A DNA stretch of 64,000 bases from Acinetobacter radioresistens DSM 6976 = NBRC 102413 = CIP 103788 (GCF_006757745.1 NZ_AP019740.1:930001-994000), one strand, 5' to 3'; numbered from the stretch's first letter, positions 1 through 9,813 are shown. Numbers and translations: made by a program. Notes: generated from the sequence alone by a model not told the origin.

Positions 1-532
1 TGGTTCAATACAGTATCGGAATGACCAGTTAAAATTGGAGCATTTTGATTTTTTATCAGTAAATTCATATAACCCGATTACCCCTTTTAAAACTCCTTTA
101 TCATGGGGATTCAATTTTGGTTGGCAACAAGAAAGTGTGGAACACGATGGACAGTTTAGTGAAGACCGTCAACACGGTGTATTAAACTTTAATGTTCAGG
201 GCGGGTATAGCTATGCTGATCAGGCCCGTGAACATTTATGTTATGTACAAGCTCAGACATATTTACAAGCTGGGAAGGCTCTAGATAAAGGATGGCGCAT
301 TGGCGCCGGACCAACGTTAGGATGTCAGAATATCTGGACAGAACGAGTGAACAGCTTGGTGCAGGTGGCCTTACCCTACTGGGAGGATGCTCACCAATGG
401 CAGTTAAAACTTAACACCCAGTTGCAATATGCCTTTACTCCACAAAATGCTCTGCGTTTGGGTTGGGAATATCAACAGCAGGACCATAAAAACTGGACTA
501 AAACCAGTTTAGGATATATCAGATATTTCTAA
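1..532 (+). CDS. C-terminal part of a probable outer-membrane protein, DUF4105-like (5' end outside window)
   Basis: The reading frame is open from the first bases of the window (second base onward) and ends with TAA at 530-532, so only the last ~176 residues are present. The sequence alternates polar and aromatic residues in beta-strand fashion and ends in Y-I-R-Y-F, the terminal-aromatic signature of beta-barrel outer-membrane proteins. The stretch N-P-I-T-P-F followed by L-S-W-G-F and a G-x-G-P-T-L-G segment resembles the C-terminal domain of Acinetobacter DUF4105 (Lnb-like periplasmic) proteins; this is from memory. The catalytic N-terminal part, if present, lies upstream. A TTG at 35 is in frame but is not a likely start because coding similarity continues before it. 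Confidence 0.6.
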   Translation, partial: GSIQYRNDQLKLEHFDFLSVNSYNPITPFKTPLSWGFNFGWQQESVEHDGQFSEDRQHGVLNFNVQGGYSYADQAREHLCYVQAQTYLQAGKALDKGWRIGAGPTLGCQNIWTERVNSLVQVALPYWEDAHQWQLKLNTQLQYAFTPQNALRLGWEYQQQDHKNWTKTSLGYIRYF

Positions 533-654
533 ATCCAATTAAAAAGATAGGTTTTAGTAGACTACATCTAAAATACCCTGAAGCGCATCATACGATAATT
601 TGTTATATTGGTGGGCCTGTTAAAGGATAATTTAGGCCCTCTGGAATCAATTGT

Positions 655-2013
655 ATGAATGAACAATGTATTACCATGCTTGCCGAGCAATGGAAGGATA
701 TATGCGGGCAATATTCTGCAACTGATTTAAACTATACTGCCCAATTTATCCAGGATAACTCGTTTTTACTGGTCGATGAGTTTTATAAAAATATGATGCA
801 GGAGAAAGAGGCATCCTATTTTTTATCTGATGAGATTGTACAAAGCCGCCTGAAAACTACATTAAATCAGTGGTTACTCGATTGTTTTAATATGCCGTTT
901 AAACAGAATTATGAAGAAGTTGTACAACGTCAACTGGTGATTGGCAATGTGCATGCGCGTATTGGTATTCCATCTTGGCTAATCATGCGAGGAATACGTG
1001 AAATCGAAAAAAAAGTCTTTTCTCTGCAAGCTTCTAGAACCCAGCAGAATATTTATACTGTAACCAACTATATTGTACAGAGCATTGGTTTTGCCTCTGA
1101 AATTATGTGCCGTTCCTACGAAGCAAATATTGAAATTAATAATGATATTAAACATACCTACCGTTTATTTTCTGCGATGCAGGATGTATCGATTCAAAAG
1201 GATAAACAGCGCAGTTCCTTGTTAGACTGGGAAAATGAGCTGATGTTTAAAGTATTTTCAGACAGTGCTAGCTTTAATCATCTGCTATTGTCCAAATCAG
1301 AATTTGGTCTCTGGTTTATTCATAAAGCAGCCTATGCTTTTTCTGGCACAGACCAGGTACAGATTATTATTGATCGCATATATGAGGTAGATAAACTTAA
1401 TCTGGCGGTACTTAAGAGCCAGGATAAAGCCAATGCGATTGCCCTGATACAGCAGATTCGTGAAAAAAATCGTGAAATACAGCATCTGGTTGATCAGTTA
1501 TTTCAGGTTTCCGAGTAGATCGGCTCGGGTAATGATTCTTTAACCCAGCTACTTAATCGTCGTTATTTAAATACGATTATTAACCGGGAAATTAATTTTT
1601 CCCGTAAAAATGGTTCGCCCTTAACTTTACTGGCAATTGATGCTGACCATTTTAAAGGCATTAATGACAAGTTTGGTCATGCAGCAGGGGATCTGGCCTT
1701 ACAGTTTCTGGCTGAAGTTTTACTCGAATGTACCAAAGGCAGTGATTATGCTTTTCGTATAGGGGGTGAGGAGTTTTTGCTGTTATTGGTCGATAGCGAC
1801 CTGAGCCGGGCTCAAAGCGTTGCTGAAAATATCCGTATGCGGATTGAAGAAACCGTTATACGGTCTACTATGGGTGTCAGCTTTAATTTTACAGTCAGTG
1901 TAGGCGCCGTATTATATGATGGGCATCCTGATTACCAACGCTTTTTAGATGCCGCAGATTCGGCTTTATATGCGGCTAAAAACAATGGTCGAAACAATGT
2001 ATATATGGGATAA
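655..2013 (+). pseudogene. Globin-coupled diguanylate cyclase interrupted by an in-frame amber codon
   Basis: One frame runs from ATG 655 to TAA 2011-2013 (452 codons) but is cut by TAG at 1516-1518. The first 287 residues carry a sensor-globin domain (about 10-155, probable haem-ligand His100 in V-H-A-R-I-G) and a helical linker (about 160-285). After the amber codon the same frame continues with I-G-S-G-N-D, then L-L-N-R-R-Y-L and the A-site G-G-E-E-F, a complete GGDEF domain that would make c-di-GMP. This is the domain order of E. coli DosC/YddV-type oxygen-sensing cyclases. Gene length fits an intact family member, so a point change of a Tyr-like codon to TAG is the simplest explanation. 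The inhibitory I-site RxxD reads K-G-S-D. Unless the amber codon is suppressed, the product is a globin-linker fragment with no catalytic domain. Confidence 0.85.
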
Positions 2014-2043
2014 ATAACGGCATTACCTATACAGCAAGAGATA

Positions 2044-2074
2044 AAAAAAGCCCTGCGTTTGCAAGGCTTTTTAA
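2044..2074. terminator. Bidirectional terminator between the cyclase pseudogene and folE
   Basis: A hairpin with arms AAAAAGCC and GGCTTTTT sits between two convergent genes, with A-rich and T-rich flanks that give a U-tract on either strand. Confidence 0.75.
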
Positions 2075-2082
2075 TTTTAAGC

Positions 2083-2637
2083 TTAGTAACTTTCAGGCAC
2101 AGCACTCAAGAATTCACGGCGAGCTTCTTTATCTGTTTTAAAGTCACCTATAAAAGAAACTGTGCGTGTAGTAGATTCCTGTTTACCTACGCCACGCATC
2201 ATCATACACATATGTGCAGAGTCAATCATGACCGCAACACCTCGTGCTTGAGTCACTTCTGCTACTGCTTCAGCAATTTGTTGGGTCAAATTTTCCTGAA
2301 TCTGTAAACGACGGGCAAACATTTCAGTAATGCGGGCGAATTTGGACAGACCCAAAACGTTACCTTCTGGCAAATAAGCAATATGTACACGGCCATAAAA
2401 TGGCAGAAGATGGTGCTCACAGAGTGAATAAAATTCGATATTTTTAACCAGTACCATTTCACGGTTATCCGAAGGGAAAACCGCATTATTGGTCACTTCT
2501 TCCAGTGTCTTGCTATAACCTGACGTGAGGTATGAGAACGCTTTGGCAGCACGCATCGGCGTATCTTTAAGACCGGGACGATTCAGGTCTTCACCAACGG
2601 CGGTTAGGATATTTGCGTAGGATTGCTGCATAGACAT
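2083..2637 (-). CDS. folE: GTP cyclohydrolase I
   Basis: FolE converts GTP to 7,8-dihydroneopterin triphosphate, the first step of tetrahydrofolate (and pterin) synthesis in the cytoplasm. The protein has 184 residues, the usual size of short bacterial FolE enzymes. Zinc ligands are visible as Cys73 and His76 in S-L-C-E-H-H and Cys144 in H-M-C-M-M-M-R-G-V. The start can be either of two nearby ATGs (M1 or M3). It is the last gene of a minus-strand run trpG-trpD-trpC-smr-folE; an 85-bp gap separates it from the Smr gene, so it may have its own promoter. A bidirectional terminator follows. Confidence 0.95.
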   Translation of the reverse strand: MSMQQSYANILTAVGEDLNRPGLKDTPMRAAKAFSYLTSGYSKTLEEVTNNAVFPSDNREMVLVKNIEFYSLCEHHLLPFYGRVHIAYLPEGNVLGLSKFARITEMFARRLQIQENLTQQIAEAVAEVTQARGVAVMIDSAHMCMMMRGVGKQESTTRTVSFIGDFKTDKEARREFLSAVPESY

Positions 2638-2722
2638 AAGGCGTGTTCACTTACACTGGTTGAACAAGGGCGACATTGTAACAGAAAACTATCAAAAGTC
2701 TGAGAGTTAATAAGCATGCCAA

Positions 2723-3412
2723 TTACTGTTTAAATTTCAGATTTTTTTCAGCACGCTTAAGTAGTACCAACACTGCGCCTGTACCGCCCTGATTTTCAGG
2801 TGCACTGACAAAGGCCAGTACATCACGGTGCTGACGCAACCAGCCATTTACATAGGTTTTAAGCACAGCTTCTGGACCTTTACCATGCACTATTTTGATG
2901 ACATTCTGATTTTCATCTTTTGCCATCTGAATAATTTGCAAAACTGCTTCACGTGCTTCTTCTACCGTGCAGCCATGGAGGTCGACCGCTTCAAACCAGC
3001 GTAAATTTCCCGCTTTTAAGTCTTCAAATACCTTATGTTGCAAGGTCGCGATACGATAGCTCAGTTTAGACTGGCTTCCAACCGGATTTAATACAGCTTG
3101 GGTATCTGAGAGTTCAGCCAGCTCAACTTCACGCGGCCCCTCAGCAGCTGCACGTTTAGCCAAGATCTGGGCATTGGGTTTAAACTTTCGTGTTTTTTCC
3201 ACCTGAGCAATATTACTACCCTGCAGAGGTTGTACACCCTGCAAGGCTTTTTTAAACAGATCCAAGTCTTCACCAGAGTCTTTGTCATCCCGGGCTGATT
3301 GAACTTCAGTCTGCTTCGCTTCAGGTGAAGACTGAGGAATAGAAATCTGCTTTCTAAACTGTTTCAGCAGGTTTTGCTGGTCTTTAGAAAGTGTAGAGTC
3401 TTTTTTACTCAT
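2723..3412 (-). CDS. Smr-domain endonuclease-like protein
   Basis: The protein has 229 residues. The first ~125 are charged and low in complexity and probably disordered. The C-terminal ~90 residues form an Smr (small MutS-related) domain, with the signature L-H-G-C-T-V-E-E-A and the H-G-K-G motif followed by a conserved G-G-T-G-A-V-L-V-L-L end. Smr domains nick branched or mRNA substrates; in single-domain proteins the physiological target is usually unknown. The ATG at 3412 overlaps the end of trpC by 8 bp, so the two are translationally coupled. The coupling to trpC is a matter of position and gives no evidence of a role in tryptophan synthesis. Confidence 0.85.
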   Translation of the reverse strand: MSKKDSTLSKDQQNLLKQFRKQISIPQSSPEAKQTEVQSARDDKDSGEDLDLFKKALQGVQPLQGSNIAQVEKTRKFKPNAQILAKRAAAEGPREVELAELSDTQAVLNPVGSQSKLSYRIATLQHKVFEDLKAGNLRWFEAVDLHGCTVEEAREAVLQIIQMAKDENQNVIKIVHGKGPEAVLKTYVNGWLRQHRDVLAFVSAPENQGGTGAVLVLLKRAEKNLKFKQ

Positions 3413-4229
3413 AAGATAAGGTTTTAACTCTCTGTGGCTGACCGAACAGGGCCGTGAAAGCCTGATCAGGATATGGCTGCTTCATAAAACTCTCCCCAAC
3501 CAGAAATGCATGAATATCATATTCCTGCATTAGCCTTACATCATCCGGACTGGCAATACCGCTTTCTGTGACTAACAGTCGAGCAGGGTCGAGTAGTTTC
3601 TTTAAACGTAATGATGTATTGAGGTCAACCTCAAAGGTTTTCAAGTTACGGTTATTTACGCCAAGCAAACAACGGTTTGAAAGCTGTAAAGCACGTTCCA
3701 GTTCATATTCATCATGTACTTCTACCAGTACATCCATTCCCTGTTCAAAAGCGGTTTGAGACATTTCTTCAAGTTGCTGGTTAGATAATGAAGCAACAAT
3801 CAGTAAAATACAGTCAGCATGAAGAGCACGAGCTTCAATAACATTGTAGGGATCAATCAGAAAGTCTTTACGTAATGCGGGCAGGCCGCAGTGCGTGCGC
3901 GCAATTTGGATGTTTTCATCAGCACCCTGGAAAAAGTCGACATCAGTTAGTACTGAAAGGCAGGCTGCACCTGCTTGTTCATACTGCCGGGCGATTTCTG
4001 CAGGATTAAAATTTTCACGAATGATTCCTTTAGACGGAGAAGCTTTCTTGATCTCTGCAATTACACCAGGATACTTGCATGACAGTGCCTGCACAAAACT
4101 ACGCACAGGTGTCGCGGCCTGTGCCAGTCCTTCTATATCTTTTAAACTGCGCTGTTTTAAACGCGCAGCCAGTTCTTCAGTTTTACGGTCAACAATTTTA
4201 CCAAGAATTGTGTTTGCAATATCTACCAT
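3405..4229 (-). CDS. trpC: Indole-3-glycerol phosphate synthase
   Basis: TrpC closes the indole ring, turning carboxyphenylaminodeoxyribulose phosphate into indole-3-glycerol phosphate. The 274-residue protein is a single-function TIM barrel, not the TrpC-TrpF fusion of enterics. Visible signatures are A-E-I-K-K-A-S-P-S-K-G near residue 60, L-R-K-D-F-L-I-D in the middle, G-V-N-N-R-N-L and the late V-T-E-S-G-I phosphate-binding stretch. It lies 19-28 bp after trpD and overlaps the Smr gene by 8 bp, so it is an inner gene of the trpGDC operon. trpE, trpF and trpBA are not in the window. Confidence 0.97.
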   Translation of the reverse strand: MVDIANTILGKIVDRKTEELAARLKQRSLKDIEGLAQAATPVRSFVQALSCKYPGVIAEIKKASPSKGIIRENFNPAEIARQYEQAGAACLSVLTDVDFFQGADENIQIARTHCGLPALRKDFLIDPYNVIEARALHADCILLIVASLSNQQLEEMSQTAFEQGMDVLVEVHDEYELERALQLSNRCLLGVNNRNLKTFEVDLNTSLRLKKLLDPARLLVTESGIASPDDVRLMQEYDIHAFLVGESFMKQPYPDQAFTALFGQPQRVKTLSYE

Positions 4230-4248
4230 GACTGTTTATTCCTGACCG

Positions 4249-5295
4249 TTATACTTCGTACTGTTTCAAAGTTTTAGTAAATTCTGATAATACGCTCATT
4301 TTTTCAAGTGCCTGTCCACCATAAATAATGTCATGCGCTAAAGCGACACCCTGTTTATAACTTTGACTCAACCCAGAAACATACAGTCCGGCACCTGCAT
4401 TTAGAGCAATCATCTGGGCAGCTTTTTCACCTACCGGCGTTTTCTTTTTGCCTAATGCGTTTTTAATTAACGCCAGACTTTCATCAGAACTATTTACTAC
4501 AAGACCAGTCAATGTCTGAGATTCTATCCCCACATCTTCAGGATTCAGTATCCATTCGGTAACTTCACCATTCTTTAGTTCAGCGACTGTAGTTGGTGCT
4601 GCAAGACTGATTTCATCCAGGCCATCTTTGGAATGTACCACCATGACATGCTCGGCACCTAATTGGTTCATTACTTCTGCAATTGGGCTGCAAAGTTCAT
4701 CAGAAAATACCCCAATTACAAAACGTTTGACACCGGCCGGATTCGTAAGCGGGCCAAGCAAGTTAAAAATACTGCGAATACCCAGTTCTTTACGTGGGCC
4801 TACTGCATATTTCATGGCTTTATGATGGTTAGGTGCAAACAGGAAACCTATTCCCATTTCACGGATACAGCGCTCAGTTTGCTGCATGTTCAGATCAAGA
4901 TTGATCTCTGCTTTTTCAAGCAGGTCGGAAGAACCAGACTTACTTGATACACCGCGGTTGCCATGCTTGGCGATTGTAGCGCCCGCTGCTGCTATAACAA
5001 ATGCTGATGCTGTAGATACATTAAACAGATTCTGACCATCTCCACCTGTACCCACAATATCAACCAGATAAGGGATATCACTTACATCAATCTTAATAGC
5101 AAACTCACGCATAACTCGTGCGGCAGCAGTAATTTCATCAATACTTTCACCTTTCATGCGCAAACCCATCATCAGTGCACCAATTTGGGCCTCTGTTGTA
5201 CTGCCTTGCATAATGCTACGCATGACTTCTTCCATTTGCGGCTGAGTCAGATGAATATTTTTTGTAATATGATTAAGAGCTTGTTGAATGTTCAT
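4249..5295 (-). CDS. trpD: Anthranilate phosphoribosyltransferase
   Basis: TrpD joins anthranilate to PRPP. The protein reads M-N-I-Q-Q-A-L and is 348 residues long, the typical size of the unfused enzyme. The PRPP loop G-T-G-G-D-G, the [15 protein letters not shown] stretch and the G-P-L-T-N-P-A motif are all present. I chose ATG 5295; a GTG at 5304 in the same frame would abut the trpG stop and add three residues (alternative start). No strong Shine-Dalgarno site is seen, so translational coupling to trpG is likely. Second gene of trpG-trpD-trpC. Confidence 0.96.
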   Translation of the reverse strand: MNIQQALNHITKNIHLTQPQMEEVMRSIMQGSTTEAQIGALMMGLRMKGESIDEITAAARVMREFAIKIDVSDIPYLVDIVGTGGDGQNLFNVSTASAFVIAAAGATIAKHGNRGVSSKSGSSDLLEKAEINLDLNMQQTERCIREMGIGFLFAPNHHKAMKYAVGPRKELGIRSIFNLLGPLTNPAGVKRFVIGVFSDELCSPIAEVMNQLGAEHVMVVHSKDGLDEISLAAPTTVAELKNGEVTEWILNPEDVGIESQTLTGLVVNSSDESLALIKNALGKKKTPVGEKAAQMIALNAGAGLYVSGLSQSYKQGVALAHDIIYGGQALEKMSVLSEFTKTLKQYEV

Positions 5296-5304
5296 ATAAA
5301 TCAC

Positions 5305-5889
5305 TTAAGCGTAAATTTCTAAAAAGTTCTGGAAAATTTTATGGCCATGCTGACTCAAGATTGATTCAGGATGAAACTGCACACCTTCTACTGGTAATGT
5401 CTTATGTTTTACACCCATGATCTCTTCCATCGAGCCATCTGCTTCCTTCGTCCAGCAATTTACTTCCAGGCAGTCTGGTAAACTCGCTTGATCAATCACC
5501 AGAGAGTGATAACGAGTTGCCGAAAAGGGTGAAGGTAAATGACTGAAAATTCCAGTATCATTGTGATACATGTCAGATAGACGGCCATGCATGACGGTTT
5601 TTGCCCGTATAATTTTTCCACCAAATGCTTGTCCAATACTTTGATGCCCCAAACACACACCAAGTAAGGGAATTTTACCGGCAAAATGCTGGATGGCTGG
5701 AATAGAAATACCAGCTTCTGTTGGAGAACAGGGACCAGGACCGATCACAAGATACTTGGGTTGCCATCGCTCAATATCATCCAATGTGACACTATCATTG
5801 CGAACGACTTTAACTTCTTGATTTAACTCGCCAAAATACTGAACGATGTTATAAGTAAAGCTGTCGTAATTGTCGATCATTAGAAGCAT
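5305..5889 (-). CDS. trpG: Anthranilate synthase glutamine amidotransferase component
   Basis: TrpG releases ammonia from glutamine for TrpE; in many gammaproteobacteria the same subunit also serves PabB. The 194-residue class I glutamine amidotransferase shows the N-terminal D-N-Y-D-S-F-T, the G-P-G-P oxyanion region, the nucleophile in G-V-C-L-G-H-Q and the Q-F-H-P-E-S His/Glu pair. It is the first gene of the minus-strand trpGDC unit. No tryptophan-rich leader peptide or classical attenuator is obvious upstream, where an A+T-rich gap of about 0.7 kb separates it from divergent glnA. Confidence 0.96.
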   Translation of the reverse strand: MLLMIDNYDSFTYNIVQYFGELNQEVKVVRNDSVTLDDIERWQPKYLVIGPGPCSPTEAGISIPAIQHFAGKIPLLGVCLGHQSIGQAFGGKIIRAKTVMHGRLSDMYHNDTGIFSHLPSPFSATRYHSLVIDQASLPDCLEVNCWTKEADGSMEEIMGVKHKTLPVEGVQFHPESILSQHGHKIFQNFLEIYA

Positions 5890-6374
5890 GAGCTTTTAAC
5901 CTTTTGAAATGTATACACCTATGTGTCTTTAATTCGGATGAACTCTAAGAAAATATTTGACTAAAAACAGGAAACCCAGATTTAGAAATAAATGCAAAAA
6001 GAAAAATTAGAGCGAACAATATCATAGCAAAAAATCATGAATTGCTGCTGAACTATTTCTATTATGGTGTTGAGGCTTATACTTAATATTAAAAAATCTG
6101 GCAAATTCTCTTAAATCAAAAATTAAGGATGGCCTAAGACTTAAAAAAATCATGCGTAGGGAGAATAAAAAAACAGTGAGTAACTGAGCTACAGCTATTA
6201 TGAATCAAAAATAAACAATAACTGTTAAAAGCTGACTATCATCAAAATTTTTGAGCTAAATTCCCGATAGAAATTAAAAAATAAATAATTTATTAAATTT
6301 AGAATATCTATTAGAGCTCCTTAAAAATAAAATCATACAAAAATAACTAAACACAGTCTTAACTTCTAAAAAAA

Positions 6375-6391
6375 TGCACTATTTTGGTTCA
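6375..6391 (+). promoter_or_regulatory. NtrC-like binding site upstream of glnA
   Basis: The 17-mer TGCACTATTTTGGTTCA differs at one position from the palindromic NtrC consensus of the TGCAC-N7-GTGCA type. Its centre is about 180 bp before the inferred sigma-54 start site. A second, looser palindrome GTGCA-N8-TGCAC lies at 6439-6456, about 65 bp downstream, close to six helical turns. Confidence 0.6.
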
Positions 6392-6538
6392 ATAATTCTA
6401 TTATTCTGAATAAAGTAATTTAAGAATGATTGATGATAGTGCAATTCAATCTGCACACAGTATAATACCCGCATAGCTAAGGTTTTTTTAATCTTCACAC
6501 TATTAAGAAATTCAAAGCATTAGCTTAGTATTCTAAAG

Positions 6539-6556
6539 TTGGTATGGGAATTGCTT
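6539..6556 (+). promoter_or_regulatory. Sigma-54 (RpoN) promoter of glnA
   Basis: TTGG at 6539-6542 and GCTT at 6553-6556 place the invariant GG and GC exactly 10 bp apart, as in -24/-12 promoters. The 3' half GAATTGCTT matches the consensus closely. The expected start site near 6566 gives a leader of about 50 nt. Confidence 0.7.
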
Positions 6557-6615
6557 TATATTGAGCAACTACTAACATGCACTCGATAAGTGCAACAAAA
6601 TTTCATCGGAGCAAA

Positions 6616-8031
6616 ATGAGCATGGCGAACAAGGTCCTTCAACTCATAGAAGAAAGTGGCGCAAAATGGGTCGATTTTCGCTTTACTGATACCAAAGGCA
6701 AGGAACAGCATGTTACTTACCCGGCAGACAGTATTGATGAAGATACATTTGAAGATGGCAAAATGTTTGATGGTTCTTCAATCGCTGGCTGGAAAGGGAT
6801 TGAAGCATCGGACATGATTTTACGTCCAGATGCAGAAACTGGCTTTATCGACCCGTTCTTTGCAGAGCCAACAGTTGTAGTAACTTGTGATGTGATTGAA
6901 CCATCAACTGGACAAGGCTATGAACGTGATCCACGCTCCATTGCTCGTCGCGCAGAAGAATATTTAAAATCTACCGGTATCGGCGATACTGCATTCTTTG
7001 GCCCTGAACCAGAATTCTTTGTATTTGACGAAGTAAAATGGGACATCGATATGTCTGGTGCACGCCATACATTGATCGCTGAAGAAGCTGCCTGGTCTAC
7101 AGGTAAAGATTATGAAGCAGGTAACTCTGGCCACCGTCCACGTGTAAAAGGTGGTTACTTCCCAGTTCCGCCAGTAGATTCTTCACAGGATATGCGTGCA
7201 GATATGTGTGCAAAAATTGAAGATATCATGGGACCAGGCCGTGTAGAAGTACATCACCATGAAGTTGCATCATGCCAGTTAGAAATTGGTGTGAGCTTCA
7301 ATACCATGGTGCGCAAAGCAGATGAAGTTCAACAGTTCAAATACGCAGTTTGGAATGTTGCACATCAGTATGCAAAAACTGCTACTTTTATGCCTAAACC
7401 AATGGTAGGCGACAACGGTTCAGGTATGCATGTGCATATGTCGATCTCCAAAGATGGCAAAAACCTGTTCGCTGGTGATGAATATGCAGGCCTTTCAGAA
7501 ATGGCATTGTATTTCATTGGTGGTGTAATCAAGCATGCTCGTGCACTGAATGCAATCACTAACCCTTCTACAAACTCGTACAAGCGTTTAGTGCCTCACT
7601 TTGAAGCACCAATTATGCTGGCTTACTCAGCACGTAACCGCTCTGCTTCTATCCGTATTCCTTACGTGTCTAGCCCTAAAGGCAAGCGTATTGAAGCACG
7701 TTTCCCAGATCCAATGATGAACCCGTACTTGGGTTTTGCAGCATTGTTGATGGCAGGCCTTGATGGTATTCAGAATAAAATCCATCCGGGTGAAGCGGCT
7801 GACAAGAACCTGTATGATCTTCCTCCTGAAGAAGAAGCAAAAATTCCTACAGTTGCCCATAGCCTCGATATGGCTCTTGAAGCACTGAAAGAAGATCACG
7901 AATTCCTGCTAAAAGGTGGCGTGTTTACTAAAGATATGTTAGATGCATATATCGAACTTAAAACTGAAGATGTGCGTCGTCTTAATACGACTACTCACCC
8001 AGTTGAGTTTGATATGTACTACAGCCTGTAA
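6616..8031 (+). CDS. glnA: Glutamine synthetase type I
   Basis: GlnA makes glutamine from glutamate, ammonia and ATP, and is the central ammonia-assimilation enzyme. I chose ATG 6616 (M-S-M-A-N-K-V), which has CGGAG four bases upstream and gives 471 residues, close to E. coli GlnA (469); a frame extending to ATG 6577 adds 13 residues and has no such site. Visible motifs are [15 protein letters not shown], the [15 protein letters not shown]/glutamate region, and N-L-Y-D-L-P with Tyr400, the adenylylation site. The sigma-54 promoter and NtrC-like site imply induction under nitrogen limitation. The gene is monocistronic, with a terminator directly after it. Confidence 0.97.
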   Translation: MSMANKVLQLIEESGAKWVDFRFTDTKGKEQHVTYPADSIDEDTFEDGKMFDGSSIAGWKGIEASDMILRPDAETGFIDPFFAEPTVVVTCDVIEPSTGQGYERDPRSIARRAEEYLKSTGIGDTAFFGPEPEFFVFDEVKWDIDMSGARHTLIAEEAAWSTGKDYEAGNSGHRPRVKGGYFPVPPVDSSQDMRADMCAKIEDIMGPGRVEVHHHEVASCQLEIGVSFNTMVRKADEVQQFKYAVWNVAHQYAKTATFMPKPMVGDNGSGMHVHMSISKDGKNLFAGDEYAGLSEMALYFIGGVIKHARALNAITNPSTNSYKRLVPHFEAPIMLAYSARNRSASIRIPYVSSPKGKRIEARFPDPMMNPYLGFAALLMAGLDGIQNKIHPGEAADKNLYDLPPEEEAKIPTVAHSLDMALEALKEDHEFLLKGGVFTKDMLDAYIELKTEDVRRLNTTTHPVEFDMYYSL

Positions 8032-8056
8032 ATCTATTCTGAATTTCACTGTAAAA

Positions 8057-8083
8057 AGACCCGCCTTTGTGCGGGTTTTTTTG
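8057..8083 (+). terminator. glnA terminator
   Basis: ACCCGC and GCGGGT arms around a CTTTGT loop are followed by a run of T residues. Confidence 0.85.
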
Positions 8084-8116
8084 TATGATGCTGTAATTGA
8101 TAAACGATATGATGTT

Positions 8117-8392
8117 ATGGCACCACGCAAAAAAAATACTGGATTTTTTCCATGGATTGATCCTCAGGATCACAATAAAGGTTTTAAACTGAATTTTTCT
8201 GAAGTGACTTATATAGAAATAGGACGTACACCTGAAGGTTATAAACAGGCAGAATTTGTTGCACTGCGACATCCTGAATTCGCTCTGGACTATGATTATC
8301 CAAAAAGTTTTTATCTCACTACCGAGGGCTTGATCTTAAAGAAATTACCGAGCGGGACATATGTAGTCATTGCTAAAACAGATAATGGTTAA
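8117..8392 (+). CDS. Hypothetical 91-residue protein upstream of ubiC
   Basis: A short frame starts at ATG 8117 (M-A-P-R-K-K-N) and ends at 8392. The frame is open further upstream, but that part crosses the glnA 3' end and its terminator, so I take the first ATG after the terminator. The protein is basic at its start and then rich in aromatic and beta-forming residues, with no membrane segment or known motif. It ends at or just after the start of ubiC, which suggests co-transcription with ubiC-ubiA. I do not recognise the family. Confidence 0.6.
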   Translation: MAPRKKNTGFFPWIDPQDHNKGFKLNFSEVTYIEIGRTPEGYKQAEFVALRHPEFALDYDYPKSFYLTTEGLILKKLPSGTYVVIAKTDNG

Positions 8393-8897
8393 TTGTGAAG
8401 TTGGGAAAGTTGTGAGTTCAAAATATAAAAACAAGCATGCTGAGCAGATTCCTGCAGCACTAAAAATTTGGTTATATGCATCAGGTTCCTTAACCCGACA
8501 GTTAACCGATCTGGCTGGCGGAAAGTTTAGGGTCGAGACGCTTAATGAATATTTTCAACGCCCTAACTTCGCTGACAGCCAGTGGATGAAAATGCCAGCT
8601 CAGCATACTTCCTGGGTACGTGATACTTATCTATATGGCTGTGAGACACAGCCGTGGGTCAAGGCGAAAAGTATCTTTCCGATACTAAGCCTGCAAGGAC
8701 GGGCACGTTTATTTCAACACATTGGTCAAAAGCCAATTGGACATTTTTTATTTCAGCGTACCCGGCCCGCCTGTGAGCGGCGTGTAGTTTATCTGGAAGA
8801 GGGTTGGACCCGTCAGAGCTGCTATACTTGGCATGGCTGCAAATTTATTGTGCAGGAGACATTCCTGCCAGCTTTTGAGTATTTTATTCAGCAATAA
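8385..8897 (+). CDS. ubiC: Chorismate pyruvate-lyase
   Basis: UbiC removes pyruvate from chorismate to give 4-hydroxybenzoate, the head group of ubiquinone. The ~170-residue protein has the family pattern W-L-Y-A-S-G-S-L-T, a central R-D-T-Y-L-Y-G region, the late [14 protein letters not shown] core and the E-T-F-L-P-A end. The start is uncertain: ATG 8385 overlaps the preceding gene by 8 bp, whereas GTG 8412 is preceded by a GGGAAAG sequence and would give a protein about nine residues shorter. It lies 17 bp before ubiA, the next enzyme of the pathway, which strongly supports the call. Confidence 0.9.
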   Translation: MVNCEVGKVVSSKYKNKHAEQIPAALKIWLYASGSLTRQLTDLAGGKFRVETLNEYFQRPNFADSQWMKMPAQHTSWVRDTYLYGCETQPWVKAKSIFPILSLQGRARLFQHIGQKPIGHFLFQRTRPACERRVVYLEEGWTRQSCYTWHGCKFIVQETFLPAFEYFIQQ

Positions 8898-8914
8898 CCT
8901 CGTTAAGGACAGTC

Positions 8915-9796
8915 ATGGCAACTGTGCATCAGATTACTTGGCGTGAGCGCCTGGAAGCTTATTACTATTTATGCCGTTTTGATAAACCGATTGGCACCGA
9001 ACTGGTTTTCTGGCCAACCATGTGGGCACTCTGGATAGCGTCAAAAGGTATACCGGACCTAAAAATTCTCTTTATTATGACTTTAGGCGTAATTTTTATG
9101 CGTGCTGCCGGTTGTGCTATTAATGACTTTGCTGACCGGAAGGTCGATGCACATGTAGAACGTACCAAATCCCGGCCTTTGGCGACTGGTATAATTAGTG
9201 CTAAAGAAGCGGTTTTAGTATTTCTGGTTCTGGTTGCTGCCAGCGCGTGTCTGTTATTTTTCCTCCCTATTCAAGCTTTTTACTGGTCATTTGGCGCTTT
9301 ATTGCTTGCATTCATATATCCTTTCATGAAGCGCTATACTCATTTGCCACAAGTCTTTTTAGGTGCAGCTTTTTCTTGGTCTATTCCTATGGCCTATACC
9401 GCAGTGGGCCAGACACCAGATTTAATCTGCTGGCTGCTTTATTTTGGAAATCTGTGCTGGACTGTTGCCTATGATACGCAGTATGCCATTACTGACCGTG
9501 AATATGATTTAAAGATTGGTGTAAAATCTACAGCCATCCTTTTTGGTCGTTATGACATTCAAATTATCGTACTTTTACAGTTATGCAGTCTTATTCTAAT
9601 TGGTACAGCCCTGTATTTAGAAAATATTTTATTTCCATGGTCGATGATCGCTTTAGTTGTGGTTGCATTCGATTTTATATATCAAACAATTAAAACCAAG
9701 GACCGCAATCCCCAAATATGTTTTTGGGCATTTCGTCATAATCGTTGGGTTGGATTCATAATTTTTCTGGGAATATTTTTAAATTTTATATCGTAA
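8915..9796 (+). CDS. ubiA: 4-hydroxybenzoate octaprenyltransferase
   Basis: UbiA attaches the polyprenyl tail to 4-hydroxybenzoate in the inner membrane. The 293-residue protein has seven to nine hydrophobic segments and both aspartate-rich prenyl-diphosphate motifs: N-D-F-A-D-R-K-V-D near residue 70 and [12 protein letters not shown] near residue 190. It starts at ATG 8915 after TAAGGAC and forms an operon with ubiC. A terminator follows. Confidence 0.96.
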   Translation: MATVHQITWRERLEAYYYLCRFDKPIGTELVFWPTMWALWIASKGIPDLKILFIMTLGVIFMRAAGCAINDFADRKVDAHVERTKSRPLATGIISAKEAVLVFLVLVAASACLLFFLPIQAFYWSFGALLLAFIYPFMKRYTHLPQVFLGAAFSWSIPMAYTAVGQTPDLICWLLYFGNLCWTVAYDTQYAITDREYDLKIGVKSTAILFGRYDIQIIVLLQLCSLILIGTALYLENILFPWSMIALVVVAFDFIYQTIKTKDRNPQICFWAFRHNRWVGFIIFLGIFLNFIS

Positions 9797-9813
9797 AAAT
9801 AGTACTCAGGTTG

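Larger units (their letters stand above)
5890..6615. promoter_or_regulatory. A+T-rich divergent control region between trpG and glnA
   Basis: This gene-free stretch of about 0.7 kb separates two divergent transcription units. Its left half is very A+T-rich and I see no convincing reading frame or RNA there. Its right end carries nitrogen-control signals for glnA, listed separately. Confidence 0.6.

Noticed and set aside
1777..2013. A free-standing 78-residue GGDEF fragment gene
   Set aside because: It is the 3' part of the interrupted cyclase in the same frame; the real domain starts right after the amber codon.
4663..4947. Plus-strand reading frames inside trpD and trpC
   Set aside because: They lie antisense to well-supported trp genes, have no ribosome binding site and read like translated antisense.
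6577..6615. An N-terminal extension of GlnA
   Set aside because: The extra 13 residues are not typical for glutamine synthetase and the ribosome binding site fits ATG 6616.
7943..8116. 5' extension of the 91-residue gene into glnA
   Set aside because: It overlaps the glnA 3' end and runs through the glnA terminator.
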